Source of the DNA: Arcobacter_B sp049472135
Lineage (GTDB): Bacteria > Campylobacterota > Campylobacteria > Campylobacterales > Arcobacteraceae
Direction of reading: 5' to 3'
Assembly (NCBI RefSeq): GCF_049472135.1
Contig: NZ_JBMOVV010000004.1
Span: 1 to 64,000 of the forward strand
DNA: 64,000 nt
This document shows positions 43,836 to 52,469 of this stretch, in pieces. The position numbers and the translations under genes were made by a program. How positions within the stretch are numbered: position 1 is the stretch's first letter; each line of letters begins with the position of its first letter. The notes below the pieces were generated by a model that was not told where the DNA came from, did not search any database, and saw only the letters and a program-made list of their open reading frames with translations.

Positions 43836-44672
43836 CTAAAGAATTGATGACACAAGTAATTGTGTATATGGGTGTTGAGGATCTTCAAGTATTTGATCAG
43901 TTAATCCTCTTTCAACAATTTGTCCATTTTTCATAACAACTGTAATGTCTGTTAGGTGTTTAATAACTCCTAAATCATGTGATACAACTACCATTGCAAA
44001 ACCTATTTCATGTTGTAACTCTTTGATTAAATCAAGAATTTTAGCTTGAACAGATAAATCAAGTCCTGTTGTTGGTTCATCAAGTAATAGAATTTTTGGA
44101 TTACTTGATAAAGCTTTAGAGATTTGGATTCTTTGTTGTTGACCACCTGAGAAGTACTCAGGATAAGCATCAATTCTACTTGTTGGAATCTCAGTTTTAT
44201 CTAAGAAATATAAAGCTCTATCTCTAATCTCATCATATTTTTTATTTCCACTCATGATAACTTTTTCAGCTATGTTTCCACCTGCTGAGAAATTATAGTT
44301 AAGTCCTAGTCTTGGGTTTTGATAAATCATAGACATTAATGAGTTTCTTAAATGTGATAATTCATTTAGGTTTGCATCTAAAATATTTTTTTTCTTTCCA
44401 TCTCTTCCAACAAAATCTTTTACAAAAATCTCTCCAAGACTTGCTTTTTGGTCTTGATAAATTAGTTGTAAAAGAGTAGATTTCCCACTACCACTTTCAC
44501 CTACTATTCCTAAAACCTCTCCATTTGCTAGTGTTAAATTTACATCATTTACACCAACAACACTTTTACAAGTAGGACAAATTGAACTGTTAAAAGCTGC
44601 ACCAGTTGTTTCTAAACATTTTGGACAAAATTTCCCAAAAACTTTAGATACATTTCTCATATCTAGTATCAT
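43836..44672 (-). CDS. phnK: PhnK, ABC-type ATPase of the C-P lyase complex, with zinc-ribbon insert
   Basis: A 278-residue ATPase: Walker A GESGSGKSTLL, signature FSGGQQQRIQISKAL, Walker B ILLLDEPTTGLD and H-loop. Between strands 1 and 2 is an insert with Cys16-x2-Cys19 and Cys32-x2-Cys35 (FCPKC...ICPTCKS), a likely zinc ribbon. E. coli PhnK lacks this. TAATG overlap with phnJ. Its role is to drive PhnGHIJ catalysis. Confidence 0.93.
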   Translation of the reverse strand: MILDMRNVSKVFGKFCPKCLETTGAAFNSSICPTCKSVVGVNDVNLTLANGEVLGIVGESGSGKSTLLQLIYQDQKASLGEIFVKDFVGRDGKKKNILDANLNELSHLRNSLMSMIYQNPRLGLNYNFSAGGNIAEKVIMSGNKKYDEIRDRALYFLDKTEIPTSRIDAYPEYFSGGQQQRIQISKALSSNPKILLLDEPTTGLDLSVQAKILDLIKELQHEIGFAMVVVSHDLGVIKHLTDITVVMKNGQIVERGLTDQILEDPQHPYTQLLVSSIL

Positions 44673-45502
44673 TACTTATTCCCTTGTTTTTCTTTTTGAG
44701 TATCACAATAATCTGTGTCATTACAATAATATGTTGCTTTACCTTCATCATCATATACTTCATCTAAAAAGCTATGAGTACTTCCACATCTTGCACAAGC
44801 TTTTCCTTCAAAATTTTCAACTTTAAACTCTCTGTCTTCAAATTTTAGAGGTTCAACTTTTGTATAAGGTGGAATAGCATAAATCTTTTTCTCTCTACCT
44901 GCTCCAAAAATTTGTAAAGCTTTACAATCACCCAATTTTGGTGTATCATATTTTGGAATTGGACTTGGGTCCATTGCATATCTATCATTTACCATCACTG
45001 GGTATCTATTAGAGATTCTTGAATCTCCAAACATAGATGTGTCTTCATATAGTAAAACCCAAAGTTTAGAATAATCAGCATTTGCATGTAAAAGCTTAGC
45101 TTTTGAGATATTTGGCTCAACTGTTTCTAAAATATCAGGCATTGGAACTTGGAAAACTAATGTTTGTCCTTCTTGTAAATCAATCTCAGGAATTCTATGT
45201 CTTGTCTGAATAATAGTTGCATCAACTGTTTTAGTTGTTGTTTCAACTTTTGTAACTGACTTGATAAAATTTCTAATATTTACAGCATTTACACTTCCAT
45301 CACAACCTTGGTCAATTACTTTTAAAGTATCTTCCTCATTTATGATTGATAATGTAACTTGTAATCCACCCGTTCCCCAACCACGAGCAACTGGTAATTC
45401 TCTTGAAGCAAACCCTACAATATACCCTGGAATTGCAATAGCTTTTAAAATAGATCTTCTAATCTCTTTTTTTGCTTCTTCATCTAAAAATGCATATCTC
45501 AT
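44672..45502 (-). CDS. phnJ: PhnJ, radical SAM carbon-phosphorus lyase
   Basis: The 276-residue catalytic subunit that breaks the C-P bond. The iron-sulfur cysteines are Cys236, Cys239, Cys260 and Cys266 (CARCGSTHS..., YYCNDTDYC), spaced nearly as in E. coli PhnJ. The Gly region GYIVGFASRELPVARGWGTG matches the glycine-radical/cysteine neighbourhood of the family. Co-translated with phnI (4-base overlap) and phnK. Confidence 0.96.
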   Translation of the reverse strand: MRYAFLDEEAKKEIRRSILKAIAIPGYIVGFASRELPVARGWGTGGLQVTLSIINEEDTLKVIDQGCDGSVNAVNIRNFIKSVTKVETTTKTVDATIIQTRHRIPEIDLQEGQTLVFQVPMPDILETVEPNISKAKLLHANADYSKLWVLLYEDTSMFGDSRISNRYPVMVNDRYAMDPSPIPKYDTPKLGDCKALQIFGAGREKKIYAIPPYTKVEPLKFEDREFKVENFEGKACARCGSTHSFLDEVYDDEGKATYYCNDTDYCDTQKEKQGNK

Positions 45503-46575
45503 TTTGCAACTCCTTTTTCGTTTTCTTTTTTCTCTTCTGTATATTTTTGTGCTGATTTAAAGATTTGATAATCTGTTTGGAACGTCACATAGTGTGGTAA
45601 TTTAAAGTGATTTGTCATACCAAATGATTCAATTCCATCTAAATGGTGCATAATCATGTCAAAATCAGCTGCAATAATATGCTCTCCACCCACAGAATAG
45701 TGAGTATTATAAAGTGATAAATCAATCATAGACATTGAAATAGCTTTTGTTTCATTTTTTCCAAAACAAAAACCAAAACCAGTTGTAAGTTTTGTATCAC
45801 CATCTTCATCTTGATTAAATGTACCAACACACTCAACAGCAGTTGCCTCAATAGTCCCAACTTTTACTTTATTTTTTGTAAAAGGATGTGTAAACTCAAT
45901 ATCTAATTCACCTATTCTTAAATCACCAATTGTTGGGTGAATATCCCCATATCCTCTCATAGTTGTATATCCAACACATAAAAGAGAACCTGTTTCAGCT
46001 CTTGCCATTACTTGTAAAACTGCACTTCTTGGATATGGTTCAGTTGGGTAACTTCTTGTAATATCCCAAGGTTTTTCTTCTTGTGGAAGAACTTTTATTA
46101 AATTATCTTCCCTTAAAGGTGTTAATGCTGATTTAATTACATTATCTTTTGTTGAATACTCTTCAATATTAGTTTGAGCCTTTTCTAAATCAACTAAAAG
46201 TTTAATCTCATAATCATTTGAAGGTCCAAGTAATTGTCCTCCTTCAATATCTTTAAAAGCTGATGAAATTCTTCTTGTTAATCTCATATCATTTGTATCA
46301 ACAGTTTTAGCAATACCAATTCTTTGACAAGAACTTCTATGAGCTCTTAGGAAAAAAGAAGCATTAAGTAAATCCCCTGCACTTCTTTTTATAGCTTTTG
46401 CCGCAAGCTTCTTAGAGTATAAAGAGCCTTCACTCATAACTCTATCAATTGAGTAAGTTAATCCTTCAATTAATTCTTTGTCATCTAATTTCTCTGCTTC
46501 ATTTGTAATATCACTATAAAAATCAAGAGAGTTTTTAATAGCTTCTTCACCACCTTTGATTGCATAATAAGCCAT
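45499..46575 (-). CDS. phnI: PhnI, phosphonate ribosyltransferase subunit
   Basis: A 358-residue subunit that, with PhnG and PhnH, attaches ribose 5-triphosphate to phosphonate. Conserved segments are AYYAIKGGEEAIKNS, RRISSAFKDIEGGQLLGPSNDYEI, RSYPTEPYPRSAVLQ and MTNHFKLPHYVTFQTDY. The GGAGG site is at the end of phnH. Core of the C-P lyase complex. Confidence 0.95.
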   Translation of the reverse strand: MAYYAIKGGEEAIKNSLDFYSDITNEAEKLDDKELIEGLTYSIDRVMSEGSLYSKKLAAKAIKRSAGDLLNASFFLRAHRSSCQRIGIAKTVDTNDMRLTRRISSAFKDIEGGQLLGPSNDYEIKLLVDLEKAQTNIEEYSTKDNVIKSALTPLREDNLIKVLPQEEKPWDITRSYPTEPYPRSAVLQVMARAETGSLLCVGYTTMRGYGDIHPTIGDLRIGELDIEFTHPFTKNKVKVGTIEATAVECVGTFNQDEDGDTKLTTGFGFCFGKNETKAISMSMIDLSLYNTHYSVGGEHIIAADFDMIMHHLDGIESFGMTNHFKLPHYVTFQTDYQIFKSAQKYTEEKKENEKGVAK

Positions 46576-46576
46576 T

Positions 46577-47113
46577 TTATAAAACCTCCATTTTTGTTGT
46601 TCTAGATATTGCGATTATTTCAGAGTTTTCATTTAGGAAAAACACTTCATTACCTAAAGGATAATATGAATTTTTTTCATTAAAAAACTCAACAAATGAT
46701 TTGTCAATTGGAAGTTTTACACTTTTACTTCCATCTATCCCAGGACCACTTAGCTTAACTTCTAAACCATCAAAGTCATTACATTTAAAGACAAATGTAG
46801 AAGAGTATTCAGGATCTTTTGAAGTTCCGATTTTTCCTTTATTGAATAAATATTCATTTAGTTCATCAGAAAAAATATAATCTGCTTCATGTGCGTCGTC
46901 TTTTTTTGCATTTGTAATTGCTTCAATTAAACTAAACTCTTCATTTCCATCATAGTAAAAACTAACTTCTGAGTATAAAAGTGTATTTGCTATTGCAAGT
47001 AAATTTGATTCAAATAAAGGCTTTATTTTTTCAATATTACCTGGCATAGATAAAGCATTCATCATTGATTTAAAATTATCTCTATTTAGTTTTTCTATAT
47101 CAACTGTATTCAT
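46577..47113 (-). CDS. phnH: PhnH, C-P lyase core subunit
   Basis: A 178-residue structural/catalytic subunit of PhnGHIJ. FKSMMNALSMPGNI, the GPGIDGSK motif and the FF.LNENSEIIAISRTTKMEV ending match PhnH, which has a fold like a PLP-transferase without cofactor. It sits between phnG and phnI. Confidence 0.92.
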   Translation of the reverse strand: MNTVDIEKLNRDNFKSMMNALSMPGNIEKIKPLFESNLLAIANTLLYSEVSFYYDGNEEFSLIEAITNAKKDDAHEADYIFSDELNEYLFNKGKIGTSKDPEYSSTFVFKCNDFDGLEVKLSGPGIDGSKSVKLPIDKSFVEFFNEKNSYYPLGNEVFFLNENSEIIAISRTTKMEVL

Positions 47114-47123
47114 ATTTATTTCC

Positions 47124-47537
47124 TTACATTAAATCAAAAGAAACTCTTGTAGCGTTTACTTTTTGATTTGTTTTGTCTTGTTCTAGAATCTTCTCTTTAT
47201 TTGCCTTATCTAAAATAGATACAATCTCATCTTTAAATATGTTTGCTTCAAATGCTGCATCTATAACTGCTGTATAAAGAGATAGCTTTTCATTTGTATC
47301 CATAACCATAGACCAACCTTTAGTATTGTTTACTTGAACTATTGTAGAAGTAACTAACACTTCACCTGCATAAAAATCACTATTTGAAATAGGATCTTTT
47401 ACAGGAACTAATATTGTTTGTTCTGTTGGTGGAGTTAAAACCTGAACTTTTGCTTCATTATCAATTTTTTTATATAAATCTTCTAATATATTCTCTTGCA
47501 CTAATTGTGCTAAATTATTAATATCTTCTCTTTTCAT
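47124..47537 (-). CDS. phnG: PhnG, C-P lyase core subunit
   Basis: A 137-residue subunit. LTPPTEQTILVPVKDPISNSDFYAGEVLVT resembles the family PxxGLVMxxxRxP.SG..F..GEVLVT pattern, split over LVPVKDPIS and FYAGEVLVT, followed by GWSMVMDTN. It binds PhnI in the core complex. Start overlaps phnE's stop by one base (TAATG). Confidence 0.9.
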   Translation of the reverse strand: MKREDINNLAQLVQENILEDLYKKIDNEAKVQVLTPPTEQTILVPVKDPISNSDFYAGEVLVTSTIVQVNNTKGWSMVMDTNEKLSLYTAVIDAAFEANIFKDEIVSILDKANKEKILEQDKTNQKVNATRVSFDLM

Positions 47538-48397
47538 TAAATAAACCTTTTTCTAATCATCGCACTTACTTTATCAAGACCCCAAACCGTTAAAACAATA
47601 ATGATAATAATTGAACAAACATCACCATTTTCAAAAGCTCTCATCTTGTCAAATAAGTAAAAACCAATACCACCTGCACCAACAAATCCTAGGATTGATG
47701 CTGCTCTTACATCACTTTCAAATCTATATAATGCCATTGAAACAAAATGAGGCATTGTTTGAGGAATAACTGCATAAACTAATACTTTTATAAAACCTGC
47801 ACCTGTAGTTGTTAAAGCTTCAACAGGACCTGGATCAATTGATTCATTACCTTCACTTAAAAGTTTTGATAATACACCTGCTGTATGAACACCAAGAGCT
47901 AAAATACCTGCCATAGGTCCAAGTCCTACTGCACTTACAAAAATCAATGCCCAAACAATTTCATTAATAGATCTAAAAACATTTGCAATAAAGGTAGCAC
48001 TTCCATATATCACTCTTTTTACGAACTCATGTATAGGTGTTTTACCAGGAATTAAAATATCTAAAATATTTCTTGAACTCATATATGATAATGGAACTGC
48101 TACTACTATAGATATAAATAGTGCAACAACTGCCATTTGAATAGTCTCTAACATAGACATCACATATACCATTAAGTCATCATTATTTAAATTTGGAGGG
48201 AAAAAACCACTTCCTTCAATATCTGGATTACCAGAGATGTACTCAACCATATACCCTGCACCATCAAGAAGTGAAGCAAAATTCATTTCAGTATCATTCC
48301 AACTTTGGATTAATACAAGTAAAAATATCACTATAACTGCCGATTTAGTAAATGAAAATGGGCTACTTTTTGCTTTTAACTCTTCTATATTCATCAT
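47537..48397 (-). CDS. phnE: PhnE, phosphonate ABC transporter permease
   Basis: A 286-residue inner-membrane permease with an N-terminal helix (about 20-37), several further helices, and the EAA-loop VEALTTTGAGFIKVLVYAVIP. GFVGAGGIGFYLFDKMRAFE is also typical. It is a single PhnE, rather than PhnE1/E2. Two ATGs (48397, 48394) are possible behind GGA. Confidence 0.93.
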   Translation of the reverse strand: MMNIEELKAKSSPFSFTKSAVIVIFLLVLIQSWNDTEMNFASLLDGAGYMVEYISGNPDIEGSGFFPPNLNNDDLMVYVMSMLETIQMAVVALFISIVVAVPLSYMSSRNILDILIPGKTPIHEFVKRVIYGSATFIANVFRSINEIVWALIFVSAVGLGPMAGILALGVHTAGVLSKLLSEGNESIDPGPVEALTTTGAGFIKVLVYAVIPQTMPHFVSMALYRFESDVRAASILGFVGAGGIGFYLFDKMRAFENGDVCSIIIIIVLTVWGLDKVSAMIRKRFI

Positions 48398-48410
48398 TTT
48401 TCCTTATTTT

Positions 48411-48435
48411 TAAGTAAGCGTAAAACGCTTACTTA
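48411..48435. repeat. Intra-operon stem-loop between phnD and phnE
   Basis: TAAGTAAGCG (48411-48420), loop TAAAA, CGCTTACTTA (48426-48435): a perfect 10-bp stem between the phnD stop and phnE start. No T-run follows it on the - strand, so it more likely stabilises phnD mRNA or limits read-through than terminates. Confidence 0.65.
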
Positions 48436-48442
48436 TTTGTAA

Positions 48443-49309
48443 TTATTTTTTTGCTTTTAATTGTTTTTTTAATTCAATTAATTCTCTTACAGAATCATAA
48501 ACTGAATCATCACCTTTAACAAAACCTTTGTTTTTTAATCTTTTTAAACCTTCAGCATCGTTGTAAGATAAAAAAGCACCTTTTAATGCCATTTTTAAAG
48601 AACTTGGTAAATCGCCTCTTGCAGCAACTGGTGCACCTGGAATTAAATCAGAAGTCCAAATAACATTGAATTGATCTTTTTCCCAGTGTTTTCCTAATCC
48701 TCTATTAAAGTCTAAGTTATTAGTAGATGCAGCATCAATTTTTCCAGCTTTAACTGTTAAAATAGAAGCTTCATGTCCACCTGAGTAAACAACTTTTGAG
48801 AAATATTTCTTAGGATTAATTCCAGCTTTTGAGAACATTACAGTTGGAACTAATGTTCCTGATGTTGATTGAGAAGAAGTAAATGCCCATGTTTTACCTT
48901 TTAAGTCTGCTAAAGTTTTAAGACCACTTCCTTTTTTAGTAATAATAGTTCCTCTATATCCAGGAAGTCCAGATTCTCCATCAACTTCAACAACTAAAGC
49001 TTCAGCATTAGCTCTTTTTGCAGCTTCAACATAAGATTTTGGCCCTAAGTACGCTACATCAATATGTTTATGTTGCATACCTGTAATAATTCCTGTGTAA
49101 TCACCTGCTAATTTCATTTCAACTTTAATACCTAATGATTTTGATAAGTAATCAGTTAAAGGACCAAAGTTTTCTTTCATTGAAGTTGAACCAGCTACTG
49201 GAATTACACCAAAAGTGATTTTTTCTGGCCATTTTTCTTGAGCAAACATTGTTGTAGATGCTAATCCTAAAGCTATAGTAGATACTGCAATTTTCTTAAT
49301 TAATTTCAT
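48443..49309 (-). CDS. phnD: PhnD, phosphonate-binding periplasmic protein
   Basis: A 288-residue solute-binding protein with a signal peptide ending ...STTMFAQEKW. FGVIPVAGSTSMKENFGPLTDYLSK, VAYLGPKSYVEAAKRA, STSGTLVPTVMFSKAGINP and SNNLDFNRGL match PhnD. It captures phosphonates for PhnC/E. Codon use is smoother and gaps longer than in neighbours, consistent with high expression. Confidence 0.94.
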   Translation of the reverse strand: MKLIKKIAVSTIALGLASTTMFAQEKWPEKITFGVIPVAGSTSMKENFGPLTDYLSKSLGIKVEMKLAGDYTGIITGMQHKHIDVAYLGPKSYVEAAKRANAEALVVEVDGESGLPGYRGTIITKKGSGLKTLADLKGKTWAFTSSQSTSGTLVPTVMFSKAGINPKKYFSKVVYSGGHEASILTVKAGKIDAASTNNLDFNRGLGKHWEKDQFNVIWTSDLIPGAPVAARGDLPSSLKMALKGAFLSYNDAEGLKRLKNKGFVKGDDSVYDSVRELIELKKQLKAKK

Positions 49310-49340
49310 TTCTTATTTCCTAATATTTTTATTTGATACA

Positions 49341-50075
49341 CTAGTTATTTGTGTAGATTTTTTCAACTAACTTATCAGTTAGCAACTCACTCTTATCGTC
49401 AAAAACCACTCTACCATCGTTAACACCAACGATTCGGTCACAGTACTCTTTGGCATACTCTAAATGATGAAGGTTTGCTATTACAGTTACACCGTAAGTT
49501 TTGTTTACCTTCCTTAAAATCTCCATAACCTTTTTTGCACTTTTTGGGTCAAGTGCAGATACAGGTTCATCAGCTAAGATAATCTTTGGTTCAGCGGCTA
49601 AAGCTCTAGCGATTGCAACTCTTTGTCTTTGGCCTCCCGAAAGTTCATCACACCTCTTTAACGAATGTTTTGTAATATCAACAATGTCCATATACTCTTT
49701 TGCCTTCTTAATCTCCTTGTCTTTATATAATTTAATAATTGCTCTTGTAAGTGGAATTTCTTTTAACATTCCACTTATTACATTATCAAGAACTGAAATC
49801 CTATCTACTAAGTTGTAACCTTGAAAAATTACTCCTACTTGCTCTCTTAATTTAATTAAGTTTTTCTTTTTTATATTTTTTAAATCAAAATCTAAAACTT
49901 CAAACTTTCCATCAAATACTTTGATTCCTCCAGTAATTGACATTAAAAGTGTAGATTTTCCAGCTCCACTTGGACCTATAATTCCTATAAACTCACCTTC
50001 TTTAACTTTGAAATCTACTTCTTTTAGAATTTTTTCTTTTTTATAACCTAATGTAAGGTTTTTCATTTTTATCAC
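49341..50075 (-). CDS. phnC: PhnC, phosphonate ABC transporter ATPase
   Basis: A 244-residue ABC ATPase with Walker A GPSGAGKSTLL, Q-loop IFQGYNLVDRISVLDNV, signature LSGGQRQRVAIARAL and Walker B IILADEPVSALDP. RISVLDNVI...LKE is typical of PhnC. GTG at 50075 has AGGAG 6 bases upstream; ATG at 50066 is a possible shorter start. Confidence 0.94.
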   Translation of the reverse strand: MIKMKNLTLGYKKEKILKEVDFKVKEGEFIGIIGPSGAGKSTLLMSITGGIKVFDGKFEVLDFDLKNIKKKNLIKLREQVGVIFQGYNLVDRISVLDNVISGMLKEIPLTRAIIKLYKDKEIKKAKEYMDIVDITKHSLKRCDELSGGQRQRVAIARALAAEPKIILADEPVSALDPKSAKKVMEILRKVNKTYGVTVIANLHHLEYAKEYCDRIVGVNDGRVVFDDKSELLTDKLVEKIYTNN

Positions 50076-50088
50076 TGTCGTCTCCTAA

Positions 50089-50811
50089 TTAAATTAAATC
50101 TACTTTGATTTTACATGTGTCTGCTCTAAAGTATGAAGTACCATACTCAACAAAGTTTCCATTTTGATCTTTAGATAATGTACTTGCAGCTAAAATTGGT
50201 GAATTTGATGGCATCATAAGTAACTTACTAAACTCTTTTGTTGAAACTAACGATTCAAATACAGTTGAAACTTTTGTAATCTCTAAATCTGGATAGCAAA
50301 TATTTAAAATTTTATATAATGAGAAAGGTTCAATATCTAAGTGATTGATAATGTCCCTATAAATAAATGCATCAAAATATGAGTAAGATACTGATATTGG
50401 TAAATCATTTGCATATCTTAAAAGCTTCAACTCTATTACTTTTAGTTTTTTGCTAAGACCTAAATTTTTTGCTACATCATCACTTGGTTCAACAATATTG
50501 GCACTTATAAGTTTAGTTTTTGGTTCATAACCTAAATCTAATATTTTTGAAGAGTATGAACTTTTATCAGTAATTGAATATGGAACTTTTATATTTGATA
50601 TAAAATTTCCTTTGCCTTTTTTTGTATAAATAAACCCCTTATCTTTTAATAAAGATAAAGCTTGTCTTACAGTATGTCTATTTACATCAAATTTTTTTGC
50701 AAAATCATTTTCTGATGGTAATTTTTCACTTACATTATATTCTTTGCTTTCAATACTTTTAAGTATCTCTTCGTAAAGTTTTATATATGTAGGTTTTGTA
50801 ACTTTTTTCAC
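50089..50811 (-). CDS. phnF: PhnF, GntR/HutC-family transcriptional regulator
   Basis: A 240-residue regulator. The N-terminal winged helix has KLPSENDFAKKFDVNRHTVRQALSLLKDKGFIYTKKGKG; the C-terminal UTRA ligand domain includes KLLRYANDLPISVSYSYFDAF and FVEYGTSYFRAD. GTG at 50811 is chosen because AGGG lies 8 bases upstream; a longer TTG reading (50841) would begin inside operator 1. Gene order phnF-phnC makes it the likely repressor of this operon. Confidence 0.93.
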   Translation of the reverse strand: MKKVTKPTYIKLYEEILKSIESKEYNVSEKLPSENDFAKKFDVNRHTVRQALSLLKDKGFIYTKKGKGNFISNIKVPYSITDKSSYSSKILDLGYEPKTKLISANIVEPSDDVAKNLGLSKKLKVIELKLLRYANDLPISVSYSYFDAFIYRDIINHLDIEPFSLYKILNICYPDLEITKVSTVFESLVSTKEFSKLLMMPSNSPILAASTLSKDQNGNFVEYGTSYFRADTCKIKVDLI

Positions 50812-50828
50812 TTTGTGTACCCTGTTTA

Positions 50829-50842
50829 CTTGTCTATACAAG
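50829..50842. promoter_or_regulatory. Operator 1 for PhnF
   Basis: CTTGTCTATACAAG, a 14-bp near-perfect palindrome (CTTGT/ACAAG arms) 18 bases upstream of the chosen phnF start and just downstream of the -10 on the - strand. TGTCTATACA resembles known HutC/PhnF-type sites. Confidence 0.8.
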
Positions 50843-50855
50843 CTTGATGGGTGGA

Positions 50856-50861
50856 AGTATA
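50856..50861 (-). promoter_or_regulatory. -10 element (TATACT) of the phn operon
   Basis: TATACT on the - strand, read from AGTATA on the + strand, between operators 1 and 2. The predicted start site would fall near 50848, close to operator 1. Confidence 0.5.
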
Positions 50862-50889
50862 AAAGAGTTAAATTACACCTTGATTACAA

Positions 50890-50903
50890 GTTGTCTATAC
50901 AAG
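50890..50903. promoter_or_regulatory. Operator 2 for PhnF
   Basis: GTTGTCTATACAAG, differing from operator 1 only in its first base. It is immediately preceded by CTTGATTACAAG (50879-50890), a related degenerate palindrome. With operator 3 it forms a large inverted repeat (13-bp arms, 8-base spacer). Confidence 0.78.
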
Positions 50904-50911
50904 TTTTTCTT

Positions 50912-50925
50912 CTTGTATAGACAAG
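50912..50925. promoter_or_regulatory. Operator 3 for PhnF
   Basis: CTTGTATAGACAAG, the exact reverse complement of operator 1. Its centre lies 22 bp from that of operator 2, two helical turns, so two repressor dimers could bind on one face. Confidence 0.78.
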
Positions 50926-50984
50926 TTACAAAGTAAATTGTTTGGATAGTTGTATTTTAGGGCTTTTAAAAGGTATATTACAAG

Positions 50985-51803
50985 TTAATTACAATCTTGT
51001 TTTTTTGAAAGAGTTTTTAAAAGTTCACAAGAAAAGCCAGCTTTTTTTCTTGCTTCAAAGTTTAAATCCATTTTTCTAGTAGTAGAACCAGGGAAAACTT
51101 CTTCAATAATTTCTAAATATGTTGAATCATAATCTAAATTTTCTAAGTCACAAGCGTATTTAAACCATACATCACCTTTTGTCACATGATCAACTTCTTC
51201 TTCTAAAATAATATTTAATGCATCAAGTATCTTTCTATTAAAAGGATCGTTATTTGATTTTAACTTTTCCATTATTTTTGGATTTTGATCAAGTCCATTT
51301 GCTTCTAAATATCTAGGTACTGCTGCCATTCTTCTTAAAAATTCTGGTGTAGCTTGCATTGCTTCAAAAAGATTTTTATGAACTTCAAAGTCACCATACT
51401 TTCCTCCAAGCTCAGCTAGTAATTTCTCTAACATTTTAAAATGTCTAACTTCATCAGCTGCAACTTCTAACCAGTCTTTATAGTATTGTATCGGTAAATC
51501 CTTGTACCTTAAAGCTGCATCTAAAGCTAAATCAATAGCACTATACTCTATGTGTAATATTGTATGAAGAAGGTATTTTTTACCTTCTACTGTATTGAAG
51601 TTTTTGATTTTTGGTAGAGATGTTGGTTTTACTATTTTTAAAAAATTTATATATGATGGCTCTTTAAGCTTGCACGGTATATAATCTTCTTCAAAAGTAA
51701 AATTGTTATTTATAAAGTTTTCATAGAAACTTTCAAATTTTTTTATTTTATTTTCTGGATTATTAGCTAATAAAACTTGTTCTAGAGTAGAAAAATAATT
51801 CAC
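50985..51803 (-). CDS. DUF455 ferritin-like protein
   Basis: A 272-residue protein of the DUF455 family, with a four-helix ferritin-like di-iron pattern: HTILHIEYSAIDLALDA, AADEVRHFKML and ILEEEVDHVTKGD. It is likely a di-iron oxidase or oxygenase of unknown substrate. Starts with GTG at 51803, with GAGG 6 bases upstream. Upstream it diverges from the MBL gene; its stop lies only about 60 bases from operator 3 of phnF. Confidence 0.87.
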   Translation of the reverse strand: MNYFSTLEQVLLANNPENKIKKFESFYENFINNNFTFEEDYIPCKLKEPSYINFLKIVKPTSLPKIKNFNTVEGKKYLLHTILHIEYSAIDLALDAALRYKDLPIQYYKDWLEVAADEVRHFKMLEKLLAELGGKYGDFEVHKNLFEAMQATPEFLRRMAAVPRYLEANGLDQNPKIMEKLKSNNDPFNRKILDALNIILEEEVDHVTKGDVWFKYACDLENLDYDSTYLEIIEEVFPGSTTRKMDLNFEARKKAGFSCELLKTLSKKQDCN

Positions 51804-51821
51804 GTATAACCTCTTTTATGA

Positions 51822-51827
51822 TATAAT
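51822..51827 (+). promoter_or_regulatory. -10 element (TATAAT) of the MBL gene
   Basis: TATAAT within ATGATATAATCATGAT, 28 bases before the ATG. The partly symmetric sequence could serve both divergent genes. Confidence 0.45.
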
Positions 51828-51855
51828 CATGATATTTTAGCGAAAAGGCTTTAAA

Positions 51856-52458
51856 ATGGATATAAAAGTACAGCCAATGGGCGATTATCAAACAAATTGT
51901 TATATTGTAACAATTGATAATAAAGACATAATTATTGATCCAGGTGTAGATGCAACTAGATGGATAAAACAAAATGTAACAAATCCTGTTGCAGTTCTAA
52001 ATACACATGGACATTTTGATCATGTATGGTCAAATACAGAAGTTAAAAATGAATACAATATAAAATTATACACGCCTAAAGATGACTGCTTTTTATTGAC
52101 AAAAGACCCATATGGACTTGGTATGCCTCCATCAGATGCAGATATTGAAGTAAGTCCAGATGAAGAGTTTGAGATTGAAGGTATAAAAGTTAAGTTTCAC
52201 CATTTCCCAGGTCACACTCCTGGTTGTTCTGCAATACAAATTGGTGAGCATTTATTTACAGGTGATTTTATATTTAAAGGTACTATTGGGAGATTTGATT
52301 TTCCTATGTCAGATGCAAGACAAATGAAAAGTAGTATTAATAAGATATTATCTTGGGAAAATACAAATTTCCATATTTATCCAGGACATGGTGATAAAAC
52401 AACATTAATATCTGAATTAGATTCCTTAGCACAATGGGAAAAGTATATTAGAGTATAA
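51856..52458 (+). CDS. MBL-fold metallo-hydrolase, glyoxalase II-like
   Basis: A 200-residue hydrolase with the full metal set: His51-x-His53-x-Asp55-His56 (THGHFDH), the distal FPGHTPGC, FTGDFIF and YPGHGD. Similar to YcbL-type hydroxyacylglutathione hydrolases. The short C-terminal part lacks the glutathione-binding helices of true GloB, so the physiological thioester is unsure. Followed 11 bases later by two GGDEF genes. Confidence 0.88.
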   Translation: MDIKVQPMGDYQTNCYIVTIDNKDIIIDPGVDATRWIKQNVTNPVAVLNTHGHFDHVWSNTEVKNEYNIKLYTPKDDCFLLTKDPYGLGMPPSDADIEVSPDEEFEIEGIKVKFHHFPGHTPGCSAIQIGEHLFTGDFIFKGTIGRFDFPMSDARQMKSSINKILSWENTNFHIYPGHGDKTTLISELDSLAQWEKYIRV

Positions 52459-52469
52459 GGTTTATATAG

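Noticed and set aside
50812..50841. TTG start of phnF at 50841
   Set aside because: It would lie inside operator 1 and add ten residues not typical of the family; GTG 50811 has AGGG at the right distance.
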